From NCBI GenBank assembly GCA_027315205.1, contig DAHUYM010000001.1, positions 62,001 through 126,000 of the forward strand: a stretch of DNA of 64,000 nucleotides, read 5' to 3'. The translations under genes and the position numbers were made by a program. The notes under the pieces are model-generated. The model was given only the letters and a program-made list of their open reading frames with translations. It was not told the origin of the DNA and searched no databases. How positions within the stretch are numbered: the stretch's first letter is position 1; each line of letters begins with the position of its first letter. Shown piece after piece: positions 38,065 through 47,060 of the stretch. This stretch comes from Leptospirillum sp. (GTDB lineage: Bacteria > Nitrospirota > Leptospirillia > Leptospirillales > Leptospirillaceae).

Positions 38065-39831
38065 TCACAGAACCGGAACCGCCAGTACCAGCGTACTGCG
38101 ATCCGGTGTCTCGTTTAGGCTTCGGGATCCGGGATCCCGAACCACGGTCATGAAGAGCCGGACCCTTCGAAGGAGATTCGTATACGTCTCTTCGGTACGT
38201 CCGACCAGTTGTTCCATTTCAAAGGGATCCCAGATGTCGATGCTTTCTTTTTCCATCTGGAAAAACACGACCAGAGGTCCGACCGGAGGACAGGACCAGG
38301 CCGCTTCTTCGAAAAACGTGTCGATTTGTTCGAACCGGACCAGAATCTCCTCCGACACGCGGCCGGCCCCTCCGCCTTTTCCGAGGCAGAGCCGCACATC
38401 GGAAATGCCGCGGAGAGCCTCCATCGCAAAGGATTCGATTTTTTCTGCGCATTCGAGCACATTCCCGGCATCTTCCGGGACAGGAACATCGAACGGTTCC
38501 CGGTTGCCGTTCCTGCCTTCGAACTCCTCCCTCCAGATCCATTCGTACACGCGACGATAAAAAGCTTCCGGAGTCCGCTCCCCGGGGCCGAGCGAACGGA
38601 ACCGGATATCTCCCCAGGCATCGATCGTCGCGACCGCGAGATCGGAACGACCGACCGCAAGAAGCCCGGACAGGCGATGGAGGAGACGCCGCATATCGTT
38701 TTTGTCGGGAACCTTGGGAAACGCCATCCGGCAATGAATGATTCGGGCGAGGGATGCGGGTTCGAGATCCTTTCTGCACACCGGGTCGGTACAACGGGAA
38801 TCTGTCGCGCAGGGAGAACACGGAGCCAGGGAATAGACAACGACGTTCCCGGGGGAGGCCGGACCGGTTTCGGGATAGAACAGATTGGCAAATGAAAGGC
38901 AGACCACCGGCGTTCGGAGCAAGGCCGCGGCATGCATCGTTCCCGTGTCGTTGGAAACGAGTATCTCGGACAATTCGAGAAGGGCGAACAATTCGTCCAC
39001 GTTCGTTTTTCCGGTCCAGTCGTGAACTCTCCGGAGAAGACCCGGTCCCATTTTCGATAGAACGGCCGAAATCCTGGCGTTTCTCAGGGTATCCTCTGGA
39101 CCGGACCCGAGGAGTATCGCATGCACGTCTTTTTCCCACTCCAAAAGAATCCGGATCAATTCGGCAAACTCTTCAGGAGGCCACCGTTTCAAGTCCGCCG
39201 ACGCACCGGTGGCGATCGCAAGGATCCGCTTTCCGGCCCCGGCTTCGTCGAGCCTTTGCCGAACGGCATCCTTTGCCCTTTGGGGAATGAAAAGTCCAGA
39301 GTGGATTTCGTCCCTTTCCACGCCCCCGATCTTCAGGAAAAGATCGGATAGATTCAGGCTGTTGTACAGCCGGTTTCTTACAAGCGTCGAAAGATATGCG
39401 ATCCAGGAACCATAATGTGCCCTGAAGCCGTCCGGCGTCATGTGGAGACCTTTTTTTTCACGGGCACGGATGACATATCCCAGAACCGCGCCGATACGGT
39501 TCGGCGTCAAGTTGATGAGCAGATCTCCGTCGAGTTCGTTCAATCCCCTGATCAAAGTTTCCAGAGACCGATATACGGACATCGGGCTTTCACCCGAACG
39601 GATCCTCGATCTCAGATTCGGGCCGTCGACGGGGAAGATCCCGGAAAATCGGACCAGCGGACCAAGGGCATGGCAAAATTCCCTGTAGGCGACCAAAAAG
39701 ACCCGGCACCCCGGATACTTTTCAGTCAGGGAGACGACCATGGGATAAAGTTCGTAAATGTCCCCCATCCGGGTCAGGGCTACCACGAGGACCGTCCGTA
39801 CCGGTTTATCCGGCGACACGGGAGTCATCAT
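38065..39831 (-). CDS. GT9 (heptosyltransferase-like) glycosyltransferase with long C-terminal extension
   Basis: 588 residues starting at the ATG at 39831, which overlaps the stop of the upstream gene (ATGA). Residues 1 to about 370 are a GT-B fold of the ADP-heptose:LPS heptosyltransferase family: VVALTRMGDIYELYPMVVSL at the start, LAIATGASADLKRWPPEEF, and the donor site ILVSNDTGTMHAAALLRTPV. A four-Cys patch CSPCATDSRCTDPVCRKDL follows. The remaining roughly 215 residues match nothing I know. Cytoplasmic. As a member of a sigma-54 operon inside the flagellar island it probably acts on flagellin or its glycan rather than on LPS; this is inference. Confidence 0.85.
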   Translation of the reverse strand: MMTPVSPDKPVRTVLVVALTRMGDIYELYPMVVSLTEKYPGCRVFLVAYREFCHALGPLVRFSGIFPVDGPNLRSRIRSGESPMSVYRSLETLIRGLNELDGDLLINLTPNRIGAVLGYVIRAREKKGLHMTPDGFRAHYGSWIAYLSTLVRNRLYNSLNLSDLFLKIGGVERDEIHSGLFIPQRAKDAVRQRLDEAGAGKRILAIATGASADLKRWPPEEFAELIRILLEWEKDVHAILLGSGPEDTLRNARISAVLSKMGPGLLRRVHDWTGKTNVDELFALLELSEILVSNDTGTMHAAALLRTPVVCLSFANLFYPETGPASPGNVVVYSLAPCSPCATDSRCTDPVCRKDLEPASLARIIHCRMAFPKVPDKNDMRRLLHRLSGLLAVGRSDLAVATIDAWGDIRFRSLGPGERTPEAFYRRVYEWIWREEFEGRNGNREPFDVPVPEDAGNVLECAEKIESFAMEALRGISDVRLCLGKGGGAGRVSEEILVRFEQIDTFFEEAAWSCPPVGPLVVFFQMEKESIDIWDPFEMEQLVGRTEETYTNLLRRVRLFMTVVRDPGSRSLNETPDRSTLVLAVPVL

Positions 39832-41633
39832 CCGTTTCCACCGCTCAGTTCCTTCATCAGGAGGAATGTCGCGGCCTCGGGAGAAATCTCTCCCCCCCCG
39901 GCCACGATCGGCCGGACCAGATCGTCGAGGTTCACCGCCCCAAGCCCCCGGTAGTTCTCGAGGAAACGAACCAGACCCGGATCGTCCCCGGCTTCCTCGA
40001 TCAGTCCGCTCACCGGCCAACGTCCCGAAAGAGAAGGTTGCGACGCCCTCACTCCCCGCTGGGAGAGCACCGCGAGCCAGGATTCCATCCGTATATCGTA
40101 GGTATGTTCCCTCAACACGCGTTCCCGGGCATTCGAAGACATTTCCAGGCGCTCCGATTCCCGGGCCAGGTAATGCGATACCAGCTTCCGGCAACCCGAT
40201 TCGTTTTCATACACCGCCATTTCATTCCCGACCGTGAAAAGCTCCGGAAGGAGACGTCTTTGGTCCACCACCTGAAAAGCTCCGCACGCGGCGATCTCGA
40301 AAGTCCTCGGGTTGACGAAGTCCCCTTCCGGGTTTACGCCGCGATGGTAGACCGAAGAATGAAGGTTGATATTGACCGACGTCGCGTTGAACACCTTGGC
40401 CGTTTCCTCGGGGGAAAGCCGGAATCCCCCTTCGCGGACCGACCGGAACAAACGGTCCCGGGGGTTCCACTCGGTCCCGAAGATGGCCAGGTCGAAATCC
40501 ACAAGGTTTTTCAGGAAATGATGACGGTTGTAATAACCGGCCCCCATGAAACTCACCTTCGCCCCGAAACGCTTGAAGTCGGCTTCGTCCAGAGACAGCG
40601 GCCGGAAGATCTCGGGGTCGGCGGCAAGCGGCAGGTATGTGGCATGCGAAATCTTACGTTCGGACAGGATCGACAGAAACGGATCGCGCTGGATCACGGC
40701 AAAATCGGTGACCAGCGGAGCCACGTGTTCCCAATAGGTCGCAAGCCGGAAGTCTTCGACAAACCAGTAGCCGACCGGAACCCCCTGGCTCCGGAGCTTC
40801 GCCAGAAGGGCAACGGAAACCGGGGCCTGGGCCAGGGCGATCACCAGGTCGGGCTTTTCGTGGATCACGCGGGCCAGGACGAGTTCGTCCAGAAAGCCCT
40901 GAAACAACCCCCTGAGCTGCATCTTGTGGAGATCGACCGACGTCTGGGCACCGATCGATCGCAGAGCCCCTTCGAACGGGGACGTATCCAGAAATTCCGC
41001 CCGGTGGCCCAGCCTCTTGAGGGATCGGTACACTCCGAGGGCGACGGGATAGGACCCCCCGTAGACCGGCGGAATAACGAGAACCTTGAGCGACATGCGC
41101 AATACGGGCATCGACTCGGAAACGAGTCTCCGGAACCTTTCGTAGCCGGTCCGGTCCATCTGTTCGGATGGTGCATGGGGAACGATCCGGTATCCCGGAA
41201 CGAGGTTCTTTCCTTCGAGGGGATCGCACATGAACCGGAGACGCCCCTTGTAGCGAAACCACTCGAACCGGTCCCATGAAAGCGTGATTCTCCGGGGATC
41301 GGTTTCAAGAACCGTGACGGGCAGGGTCGTCTTTCCGAGGAGCGACCACACGTGGTAGCCGAGACCGAGTCCCATGACGGCATATCCCGGGTGCCCGAGC
41401 CCCTCTGAATGCACGGCTTCCTCCGCCCATCTCTCTCCTTCCCGCACCGGGTCGTAAAGACTGTGAAGGCTGACATTGCCGGCTTTCATGGAAATCTCCC
41501 CGGAACGGGCGGTCACCAGTTCCGGTGCCGGTCCTCCCCCGGAAAAGGTCGATACGGACAGGACCCGGTTCAGGAGGGTTCCTTCACCGAAAGCCTGAAC
41601 ATTTTTCCTGAAAATCGAACCGTCCGCCGTCAT
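39828..41633 (-). CDS. Maf-like N-terminal region fused to a CgeB-type glycosyltransferase
   Basis: 601 residues from the ATG at 41633, overlapping the upstream stop (ATGA). The N-terminal quarter resembles the DUF115/Maf family of motility-associated flagellin glycosyltransferases: NVSLHSLYDPVREGERWAEE and AVMGLGLGYHVWSLLG, then a VTVLETDPRR strand. From about residue 180 it becomes a GT-B enzyme of the CgeB type: VLVIPPVYGGSYPVALGVYR, VGYWFVEDFRLATYW, VSFMGAGYYNRHHFL, NPRTFEIAACGAFQVVDQRR and the C-terminal EHTYDIRMESWL. The combination points to transfer of sugar to flagellin. Domain calls are by motif; donor sugar unknown. Confidence 0.78.
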   Translation of the reverse strand: MTADGSIFRKNVQAFGEGTLLNRVLSVSTFSGGGPAPELVTARSGEISMKAGNVSLHSLYDPVREGERWAEEAVHSEGLGHPGYAVMGLGLGYHVWSLLGKTTLPVTVLETDPRRITLSWDRFEWFRYKGRLRFMCDPLEGKNLVPGYRIVPHAPSEQMDRTGYERFRRLVSESMPVLRMSLKVLVIPPVYGGSYPVALGVYRSLKRLGHRAEFLDTSPFEGALRSIGAQTSVDLHKMQLRGLFQGFLDELVLARVIHEKPDLVIALAQAPVSVALLAKLRSQGVPVGYWFVEDFRLATYWEHVAPLVTDFAVIQRDPFLSILSERKISHATYLPLAADPEIFRPLSLDEADFKRFGAKVSFMGAGYYNRHHFLKNLVDFDLAIFGTEWNPRDRLFRSVREGGFRLSPEETAKVFNATSVNINLHSSVYHRGVNPEGDFVNPRTFEIAACGAFQVVDQRRLLPELFTVGNEMAVYENESGCRKLVSHYLARESERLEMSSNARERVLREHTYDIRMESWLAVLSQRGVRASQPSLSGRWPVSGLIEEAGDDPGLVRFLENYRGLGAVNLDDLVRPIVAGGGEISPEAATFLLMKELSGGNG

Positions 41634-43195
41634 CGGATCCTCCCCGCCAAGCGATCGACATACTTTTCGGGAGTCCTCCCCGTCAATCTCCGAGTCGTCC
41701 GGACCGTTTTTTTCCGCGAGCCCCGAGCCCATTCTCCGGCTTCCCGTGCCAGAAAGGAGAAAGCCTTGACCTCAAGCGAACGGTCTCCCCTCCCTCCTTC
41801 CACATGATCAGTATGGTGGACGAGCGGCCAAAGGACCGGGAATTCCCGGGAGAGCCGTACGCGTTCCTCCATATCCCCGATTGCGCCGGGAAGACGGGAG
41901 AACATTACGGCCCCTTTTTCGAGCGATTCGAGCATGGGCCTTTGGGAGTCATTTTCCCGATATCCGATCCGGTCGTCTTCGAGACTTGTGAGTTCATGGG
42001 ACGGATCGAGGATCCTTAGAAAGAAGCGCCGGAACAGAAGGCCCAGAATATCCTCTCTCGTCGAAACGACCGGGAAAAGGGGACGGCTTTCGAAATATCC
42101 GTCCTTGAACCCTCCCTTCAGGATACGGAGCCCCGCCGGAGGGGCGGGGAGCACTTTCCTGCCGACGATCGCCGAGGCCAGGTCGATGAGGATTTTCGTT
42201 TTGAACCCGTCCCGACAGGCGAGATGGACGCACCCGGAACCCTCCCCCGAGCATGGATAGCACTCCATTTCCGAAACGAGAGACAGACTCCCTGTCCCGA
42301 AAGCGCCCGTCTCGTGAGGAAACGCGCTTGAAAAAAAGAGCCCCAGGTTGGGGACTCCCATGGACGCCGCCAGATGCAAGGTCGCCGTGTCCGGGGAAAC
42401 AAGGAGGGACAGGGAGCCCAGACAACAAAGGAGATCCCGGAAGGATGTCTCTCCCGCAAGATTGTCGACCCCCCCCGAAACCGTCCGGGCAATCCGATCG
42501 GCCATCTCCCGCTCGTCTCCCCGTCCGAGAAGGATCACCCTTCGCCCGGTCGTCCGGACCAGTCCGGCAACCCATTCGGACAGACGTTCGAAACCAACCT
42601 GGCGATATGGGCTCCGTCCCGAAAGGACCATGCCGATCGGGCCTTCAGGATCCCCCCCTCCTGGATAGATCCCTTCTTGCCCCTCCGCCTCCGATTGTTC
42701 CGGGGCAAACGGTCCGAATCGGATCCAGGTGTCCGACAGATGGAGCCTGTTCACCGCCCGTACGCCCCGGGCCGAGGAAACGAGGTACGCCGGCCATCCG
42801 ACCGGGTTTTCCCCGGGGAATCCCGCGACTGCCCTGTCCACGAGCGACATGAAGCCTCTCCGTTCCCTTGCGTCGACCAGTCGGCCGACGAGAACCCCCG
42901 GACCGTCGTGGTTCAATTGGATAACACGGTCCCATGACCGGCCCGAACAGCGTTCCCAGAACGCCCGAAGAAGGGGCACGCCACCCAGGAGAGACCCCTC
43001 CGACGTGCGGGTGGTCGCCCCCCGGCTGGGAAATCCCCAGACTTCGGCTTCCGGAAGAAGGCATCGGGCTGTCTCCTCGAGCCCTTTCGAAACCAGGAGA
43101 GTGGTCTTTTCCCCCTTCCCGGAAAGAAGTCGGATCAACGGAAGGGATTGGACAAGATCCCCCAGTCGGGCTCTCTGGACAACAAGCGTGGTCAT
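41630..43195 (-). CDS. GT9 (heptosyltransferase-like) glycosyltransferase
   Basis: 521 residues from the ATG at 43195 (GAGG 8 bases upstream). The GT9 pattern is VVQRARLGDLVQSLPLIRLL at the N-terminus, GMVLSGRSPYRQVGFERLSE, and LLVSPDTATLHLAASMGVPN at the donor site. A Cys patch MECYPCSGEGSGCVHLACRDG matches the one in the GT9 gene at 38065, so the two are paralogues. The last roughly 150 residues are an extension of unknown role. It follows the GT-methyltransferase-TPR gene by 10 bp and overlaps the next by 4 bp. It probably adds a heptose-like or other sugar to the flagellar glycan. Confidence 0.85.
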   Translation of the reverse strand: MTTLVVQRARLGDLVQSLPLIRLLSGKGEKTTLLVSKGLEETARCLLPEAEVWGFPSRGATTRTSEGSLLGGVPLLRAFWERCSGRSWDRVIQLNHDGPGVLVGRLVDARERRGFMSLVDRAVAGFPGENPVGWPAYLVSSARGVRAVNRLHLSDTWIRFGPFAPEQSEAEGQEGIYPGGGDPEGPIGMVLSGRSPYRQVGFERLSEWVAGLVRTTGRRVILLGRGDEREMADRIARTVSGGVDNLAGETSFRDLLCCLGSLSLLVSPDTATLHLAASMGVPNLGLFFSSAFPHETGAFGTGSLSLVSEMECYPCSGEGSGCVHLACRDGFKTKILIDLASAIVGRKVLPAPPAGLRILKGGFKDGYFESRPLFPVVSTREDILGLLFRRFFLRILDPSHELTSLEDDRIGYRENDSQRPMLESLEKGAVMFSRLPGAIGDMEERVRLSREFPVLWPLVHHTDHVEGGRGDRSLEVKAFSFLAREAGEWARGSRKKTVRTTRRLTGRTPEKYVDRLAGRIR

Positions 43196-43205
43196 CGGCC
43201 GGTCC

Positions 43206-45551
43206 TCATGAAACCTGCTGTGCCGGACTGTCCATCGCCAGGATCTGTTCCCGCAACCGTAGGGCTTCACGGTTGCTCTTGTTCACGAACAGAACCCGAT
43301 CGATCTCTGCCAGGGCTTCGTCCGGACGATGCGATTCGTAATAGAGGCTCGCCAGGACGGTTCGAAATCCCTCCTTGAACGGAAATTTCTCGGTGAAGAT
43401 CCGGAGAGGTTCGAGGGCTTTTTCCGGGGTCCCGAGAGAACGCGCGAGTTCGATGGTGAGTCCCATGATTTCATCCTGATCGATCTCCATCTCGAGGGAC
43501 TTCCCATAATAGTAAAGGGCGTCATCCGGCTGTCCCAGCTGATGGCAGCACATCCCGAAGCCCGAAAGGGATTTCCAGGAGTTCGGATTCAAGTCGTAGG
43601 CTTTCTTGAACCAGAGGAGCGCTTCCTGAAAGCAACCCGTCAAAAGTTCCACCACGCCCATTCCGAGATAAGGACGCTCGTCGCGGCCCGGGACCAGGGT
43701 CTCCAGGGCGCGCCGGTACGCGTTCCGTGCTTCGTCCCAGCGTTTCCGGCGTGCCGCGATCTCTCCGATCTTTATATCGATCTCAGCCTTTTCCTCGCCG
43801 GTAAGCGCCTGGTCCTGACGGGCCTCTTCCAGGACCGAGACGAGATCGAGTTCCGAACCCTGGGTGGAAAGCTGGTCGACCCGGTCAAAAATGGCATCGA
43901 TCTTCTTTCGCGCGGTGAAAAGATACTGGATCGTAAAAAGATCCTGGACCCCAGCGGCATCCTGGTCCCGGACGACCAGCGCCCCCAAGTCGATATCGGC
44001 CTTCTTTCCATCGGCGAGATCGAACCCTTCGGTCACAAGGTGGTACCGGTTGTCGACGTTGGCGGACATGCCCTCAACCCAGAGACCTGCTTCATTGATC
44101 AGTTCGATCATCGACTGGCGGGTGAAAAACCGGAGATGGCTCCGATCGAGGATCCCGTCGTTTTCATAGCGGAATTGCCCTTGCGCAAGATCCTTGACCA
44201 CCTTGTGGTACCGGACATTGGGAATCGACATGAGCACGACCCCGGAAGGCCCGAGATACGGAAGATATTTGAGAAGCAGGGACTTGGGGTCCTCCGTATG
44301 TTCGAGAACATCGGCAAAGATCAGCACATCGATCGATTCCGGCATAAGGTCCGGACTCCAGGTCCGGGCGTCCGTCTCGATCACCCGATCGTAGATACGG
44401 CTTGCGTCCCGGGCTTTTCCGGGATCCTTTTCGATGCCGATGAGCTGGACCTCCCCCAGTCGCTCGCGGATACCGCGCCCCGTCGTCCCTGCACCGCACC
44501 CGATGTCAAGGATCGTTTCCGCCCCGGCGGGAATGCGGTCAATGATTTCCCCGCGTTCCTGGCGATATTTTTTCCTGTCCTGCCAGCCGGAGATCTTGCG
44601 ATCGAGGAGGCCGGCCCAACGTTCCACGAAACGGGACATCGGATACGCAGCCAAAACATCTTCCCTCGCCGCTTCGCCCATGGATCTGGCAAGCTCCCGG
44701 TCTTCCATCAGCCGTTTTGCGGCGACGGCCAGGGATTCTGGGTTTTCGGAAAGGAACCCGGATCGTCCGTGCGCGACCGGCGAACCCGGATGGCTGCGGG
44801 CGATAATTGGCATCCCCGACGCCATGGCTTCGAGGAGCGCCAGGTTATATCCGTCTTCGTAGGGGTGGGTGGTGGCGTTTAGGTATGCACGGGAATCCCT
44901 GTAGAGCGAACGGAGATCTTCGAGGCTGCGCGTCATCCGGGAGTTGGGAAGCGTGGGATTGATGCCGACAATTTCATGGGGAATACCCCGGAGGACTTCT
45001 TCACCGAAGCCGTATCCCAGCATGAGGTCCCTCTCCTTCAGGAAATTCCCTATCCAGAGGATCTGCGGGTTCACCCCGTTAGCGGGACCCCACCCTTCGG
45101 ACTCGACTCCCGGCAAGATCACCGTTCCGTCAATCCCCCAATTGTCCTTTTTCGACGGGGAAATGAAGACGATCTGGAGGTCGGACACCATCCGGACCAG
45201 GTTTTTGAACCAGTCCAGATAGTTGTTCCGGTCGACCTGTCCGCCCCCCAGGGCGATCATGGTGTCGAGACGGTTGTGGACGACCAGGAACTGGGGGACC
45301 GGAGACTCGTGGGTGGACAGAAGGTCGGTCGGATCGTTCGCGATGACCGCGTCGAACTTTTCGGCACGGAGTTCTTCGAGCGCTTCTTTCATGGACAGGA
45401 TCCGGCTCCCTCTCGGACAGGGCCTGAACTCGTGCATCCAGCGATCGTATCCACCCTTCGGACGCTCGACGATGGTCAACGAAACGTCCGGGATCTTCGA
45501 GAGAAGGGTGATATACCCTTCGTGCCAGTTAAACGTGAGTATATGCTTCAT
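43206..45551 (-). CDS. Three-module protein: glycosyltransferase, SAM methyltransferase, TPR
   Basis: 781 residues from the ATG at 45551 (AAGGAG 6 bases upstream). Residues 1 to about 320 are a GT4-like glycosyltransferase, with HPYEDGYNLALLEAMASGMP at the donor site. Residues about 345-520 are a class I methyltransferase with ETILDIGCGAGTTGRGI, LIGIEKD and DVLIFADVLEHTEDP. The C-terminal part (from about 590) is a set of TPR repeats, such as YLGMGVVELLTGCFQEALLW and GFGMCCHQLGQPDDALYYYG. One protein could therefore add a sugar, methylate it and dock on a partner. Its start overlaps the end of the first operon gene by 23 bp. Confidence 0.85.
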   Translation of the reverse strand: MKHILTFNWHEGYITLLSKIPDVSLTIVERPKGGYDRWMHEFRPCPRGSRILSMKEALEELRAEKFDAVIANDPTDLLSTHESPVPQFLVVHNRLDTMIALGGGQVDRNNYLDWFKNLVRMVSDLQIVFISPSKKDNWGIDGTVILPGVESEGWGPANGVNPQILWIGNFLKERDLMLGYGFGEEVLRGIPHEIVGINPTLPNSRMTRSLEDLRSLYRDSRAYLNATTHPYEDGYNLALLEAMASGMPIIARSHPGSPVAHGRSGFLSENPESLAVAAKRLMEDRELARSMGEAAREDVLAAYPMSRFVERWAGLLDRKISGWQDRKKYRQERGEIIDRIPAGAETILDIGCGAGTTGRGIRERLGEVQLIGIEKDPGKARDASRIYDRVIETDARTWSPDLMPESIDVLIFADVLEHTEDPKSLLLKYLPYLGPSGVVLMSIPNVRYHKVVKDLAQGQFRYENDGILDRSHLRFFTRQSMIELINEAGLWVEGMSANVDNRYHLVTEGFDLADGKKADIDLGALVVRDQDAAGVQDLFTIQYLFTARKKIDAIFDRVDQLSTQGSELDLVSVLEEARQDQALTGEEKAEIDIKIGEIAARRKRWDEARNAYRRALETLVPGRDERPYLGMGVVELLTGCFQEALLWFKKAYDLNPNSWKSLSGFGMCCHQLGQPDDALYYYGKSLEMEIDQDEIMGLTIELARSLGTPEKALEPLRIFTEKFPFKEGFRTVLASLYYESHRPDEALAEIDRVLFVNKSNREALRLREQILAMDSPAQQVS

Positions 45552-46512
45552 CTTGCTCTCCTTCCCGCATGTTCGTTGAACCGGCTCGGGACTCGTTGCC
45601 CACAAGGCCGCTCATCTCCGTTGCCCGATGCAAGTACGTATGTCTTTCCAGCACTTTTTCCCTTCCAGACTGGGCGATTTTTTCCCGGACATCCGGGTTT
45701 TCCAGGAGAAACCGGGCTTTTTCCACCAGGTCCCGTTCGTCGTACACCATGAGATCGATGTCCGGCGTAAAAAAATCCAGAAGCCCGGGGGCGTCGTCGG
45801 TCAGAAGGCATTTCCCGATGGCGAGGCTCTCGAAAACCCTCATGTTGAGGTCGTTCCGGACCGCCGCATTGAACAGGATCCGTCCTTTCGAAAGGAACCG
45901 GGACATCTCCTCGAGGAAGACCCTATTGGTCTGGACCGAAAAGCGGAGAGCGAGCCTTTTGAGCCGGCGCACACGTTCCTGGTGAGGGTTGTGAAAGCTT
46001 CCGGCGAATGCGATGTCGAACGCCTCTTCTTCCGGGTACGGCCTGTGGATCTCCGGATCGCACGCCAGCGGAATCCAGAAGACCGGCCTGTCGGTGCGTT
46101 CCCGGAACGCGGCGACAAATTCTCTCTGCGCAAGAAAAACCAGATCGAACGACCTTGCCATTTCGATATGGCGTTCTTGATGGAGATGGGTGTCGATCAG
46201 GTAGCAGGCTTTCGGACAGGAAAGAGAGTCCATGAACGAGAGGGGATACAGGAGGCCGGTCTCGATGAACAGACACCAATCGGGAACCCAGCCTGGAGGC
46301 AGGGCGGTCTTGAGTTCACGCGCTGAACCATCCTTCAGTAGGATATCGTGATCTTTCAGGTGTCCGGACAGGGATTCGAGGTTCCAAAGTCCCAAAGCGT
46401 TCCGGTCGAACGTCGGACCATAAGTGACCACCTGACCGAGCTTCCGAAAAGCGCGCTCAAAATAGACCGCTGTCGTATGGGGAACCGAAGCATAGCTCAA
46501 GAGGAGGTTCAT
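45529..46512 (-). CDS. CgeB-family glycosyltransferase, first gene of the sigma-54 operon
   Basis: 327 residues. GT-B fold of the CgeB type: LIDTHLHQERHIEMARSFDL, LAQREFVAAFRERTDRPVFW, AFAGSFHNPHQERVRRL, FNAAVRNDLNMRVFESLAIG and VYDERDLVEKARFLLENPDV. It is paralogous to the C-terminal part of the gene at 39828. A sigma-54 promoter lies 48 bp upstream (46560-46575). Ribosome site GAGTCC is weak. Cytoplasmic enzyme. As first gene of the cluster it may start the glycan on flagellin, but the order of action is unknown. Confidence 0.85.
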   Translation of the reverse strand: MNLLLSYASVPHTTAVYFERAFRKLGQVVTYGPTFDRNALGLWNLESLSGHLKDHDILLKDGSARELKTALPPGWVPDWCLFIETGLLYPLSFMDSLSCPKACYLIDTHLHQERHIEMARSFDLVFLAQREFVAAFRERTDRPVFWIPLACDPEIHRPYPEEEAFDIAFAGSFHNPHQERVRRLKRLALRFSVQTNRVFLEEMSRFLSKGRILFNAAVRNDLNMRVFESLAIGKCLLTDDAPGLLDFFTPDIDLMVYDERDLVEKARFLLENPDVREKIAQSGREKVLERHTYLHRATEMSGLVGNESRAGSTNMREGEQDEAYTHV

Positions 46513-46559
46513 GGACTCCCTTTCCGTTCCTGGCGTATGACGCAGGCTGGCAAAATTTA

Positions 46560-46575
46560 AGCAAAGCCCGTGCCA
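46560..46575 (-). promoter_or_regulatory. Sigma-54 promoter of the glycosylation operon
   Basis: On the minus strand TGGCACG, 4 bases, TTGCT: a full match to the -24/-12 consensus TGGCACG-N4-TTGC(A/T), with correct GG to GC spacing. It lies 48 bp before the ATG at 46512. The same element precedes flgF at 59821. Confidence 0.88.
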
Positions 46576-46679
46576 TCCAAGACGGTAGCGGGAAAAGGAT
46601 TATTCCATCGACTTTTGAAGGGGAACCGGGAAACGAGCGGGGAGGGAATCCGGAAAAAAATGCCGGGAACACGCGTACA

Positions 46680-46713
46680 ACAGGGTCAAATATTCCCTTT
46701 TACAGGACCCTGT
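46680..46713 (-). terminator. Hairpin at the end of the fliD operon
   Basis: ACAGGGTC and GACCCTGT form a perfect 8-bp stem around an 18-base loop, overlapping the stop codon of the gene at 46700. No U run follows, so any termination would be weak or factor-dependent. Confidence 0.4.
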
Positions 46714-47056
46714 GGACTTCGACAGGGACCGGAGCAGGGACGCCTTGTTTCCTGTAGGGATTGGCGGTCTGACGGGTCAACTTCGAAAGCTGGTCTGCGA
46801 GCGGACCTTCCTCGCGGGCAAAAGGTTCGATCAGGTCGCGAAACCGTTCCAGTTTGTGGCTCAAAGCCAGAAGCGCTCCGTTCTCCACCTCCTCCTCGGG
46901 GGCCATGTCCCCTTCCATCAGGTCAAGGAGGGGTTTCCAGTCGAAATCGATCACCCGGTCCAGGGTGGCCTCACCCGACTCCCCCGGGTCAAGGGTTGCG
47001 AGCGCCTGTTCCAGCGCTTCGTCAAGAGTTTGACAGCTCACAGGTCTTCGAACCAT
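46700..47056 (-). CDS. Hypothetical protein in the fliD-fliS unit (possible FliT-like chaperone)
   Basis: 118 residues, acidic and helical, starting MVRRPVSCQTLDEALEQALA with LSHKLERFRDLIEPFAREEG in the middle. It starts 4 bp after fliS. Genes in this position often encode FliT-type export chaperones, and the size and helical character fit, but no sequence similarity is visible to me. No signal or membrane segment. It is the last gene before the sigma-54 promoter of the glycosylation operon. Confidence 0.65.
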   Translation of the reverse strand: MVRRPVSCQTLDEALEQALATLDPGESGEATLDRVIDFDWKPLLDLMEGDMAPEEEVENGALLALSHKLERFRDLIEPFAREEGPLADQLSKLTRQTANPYRKQGVPAPVPVEVHRVL

Positions 47057-47060
47057 AGGT

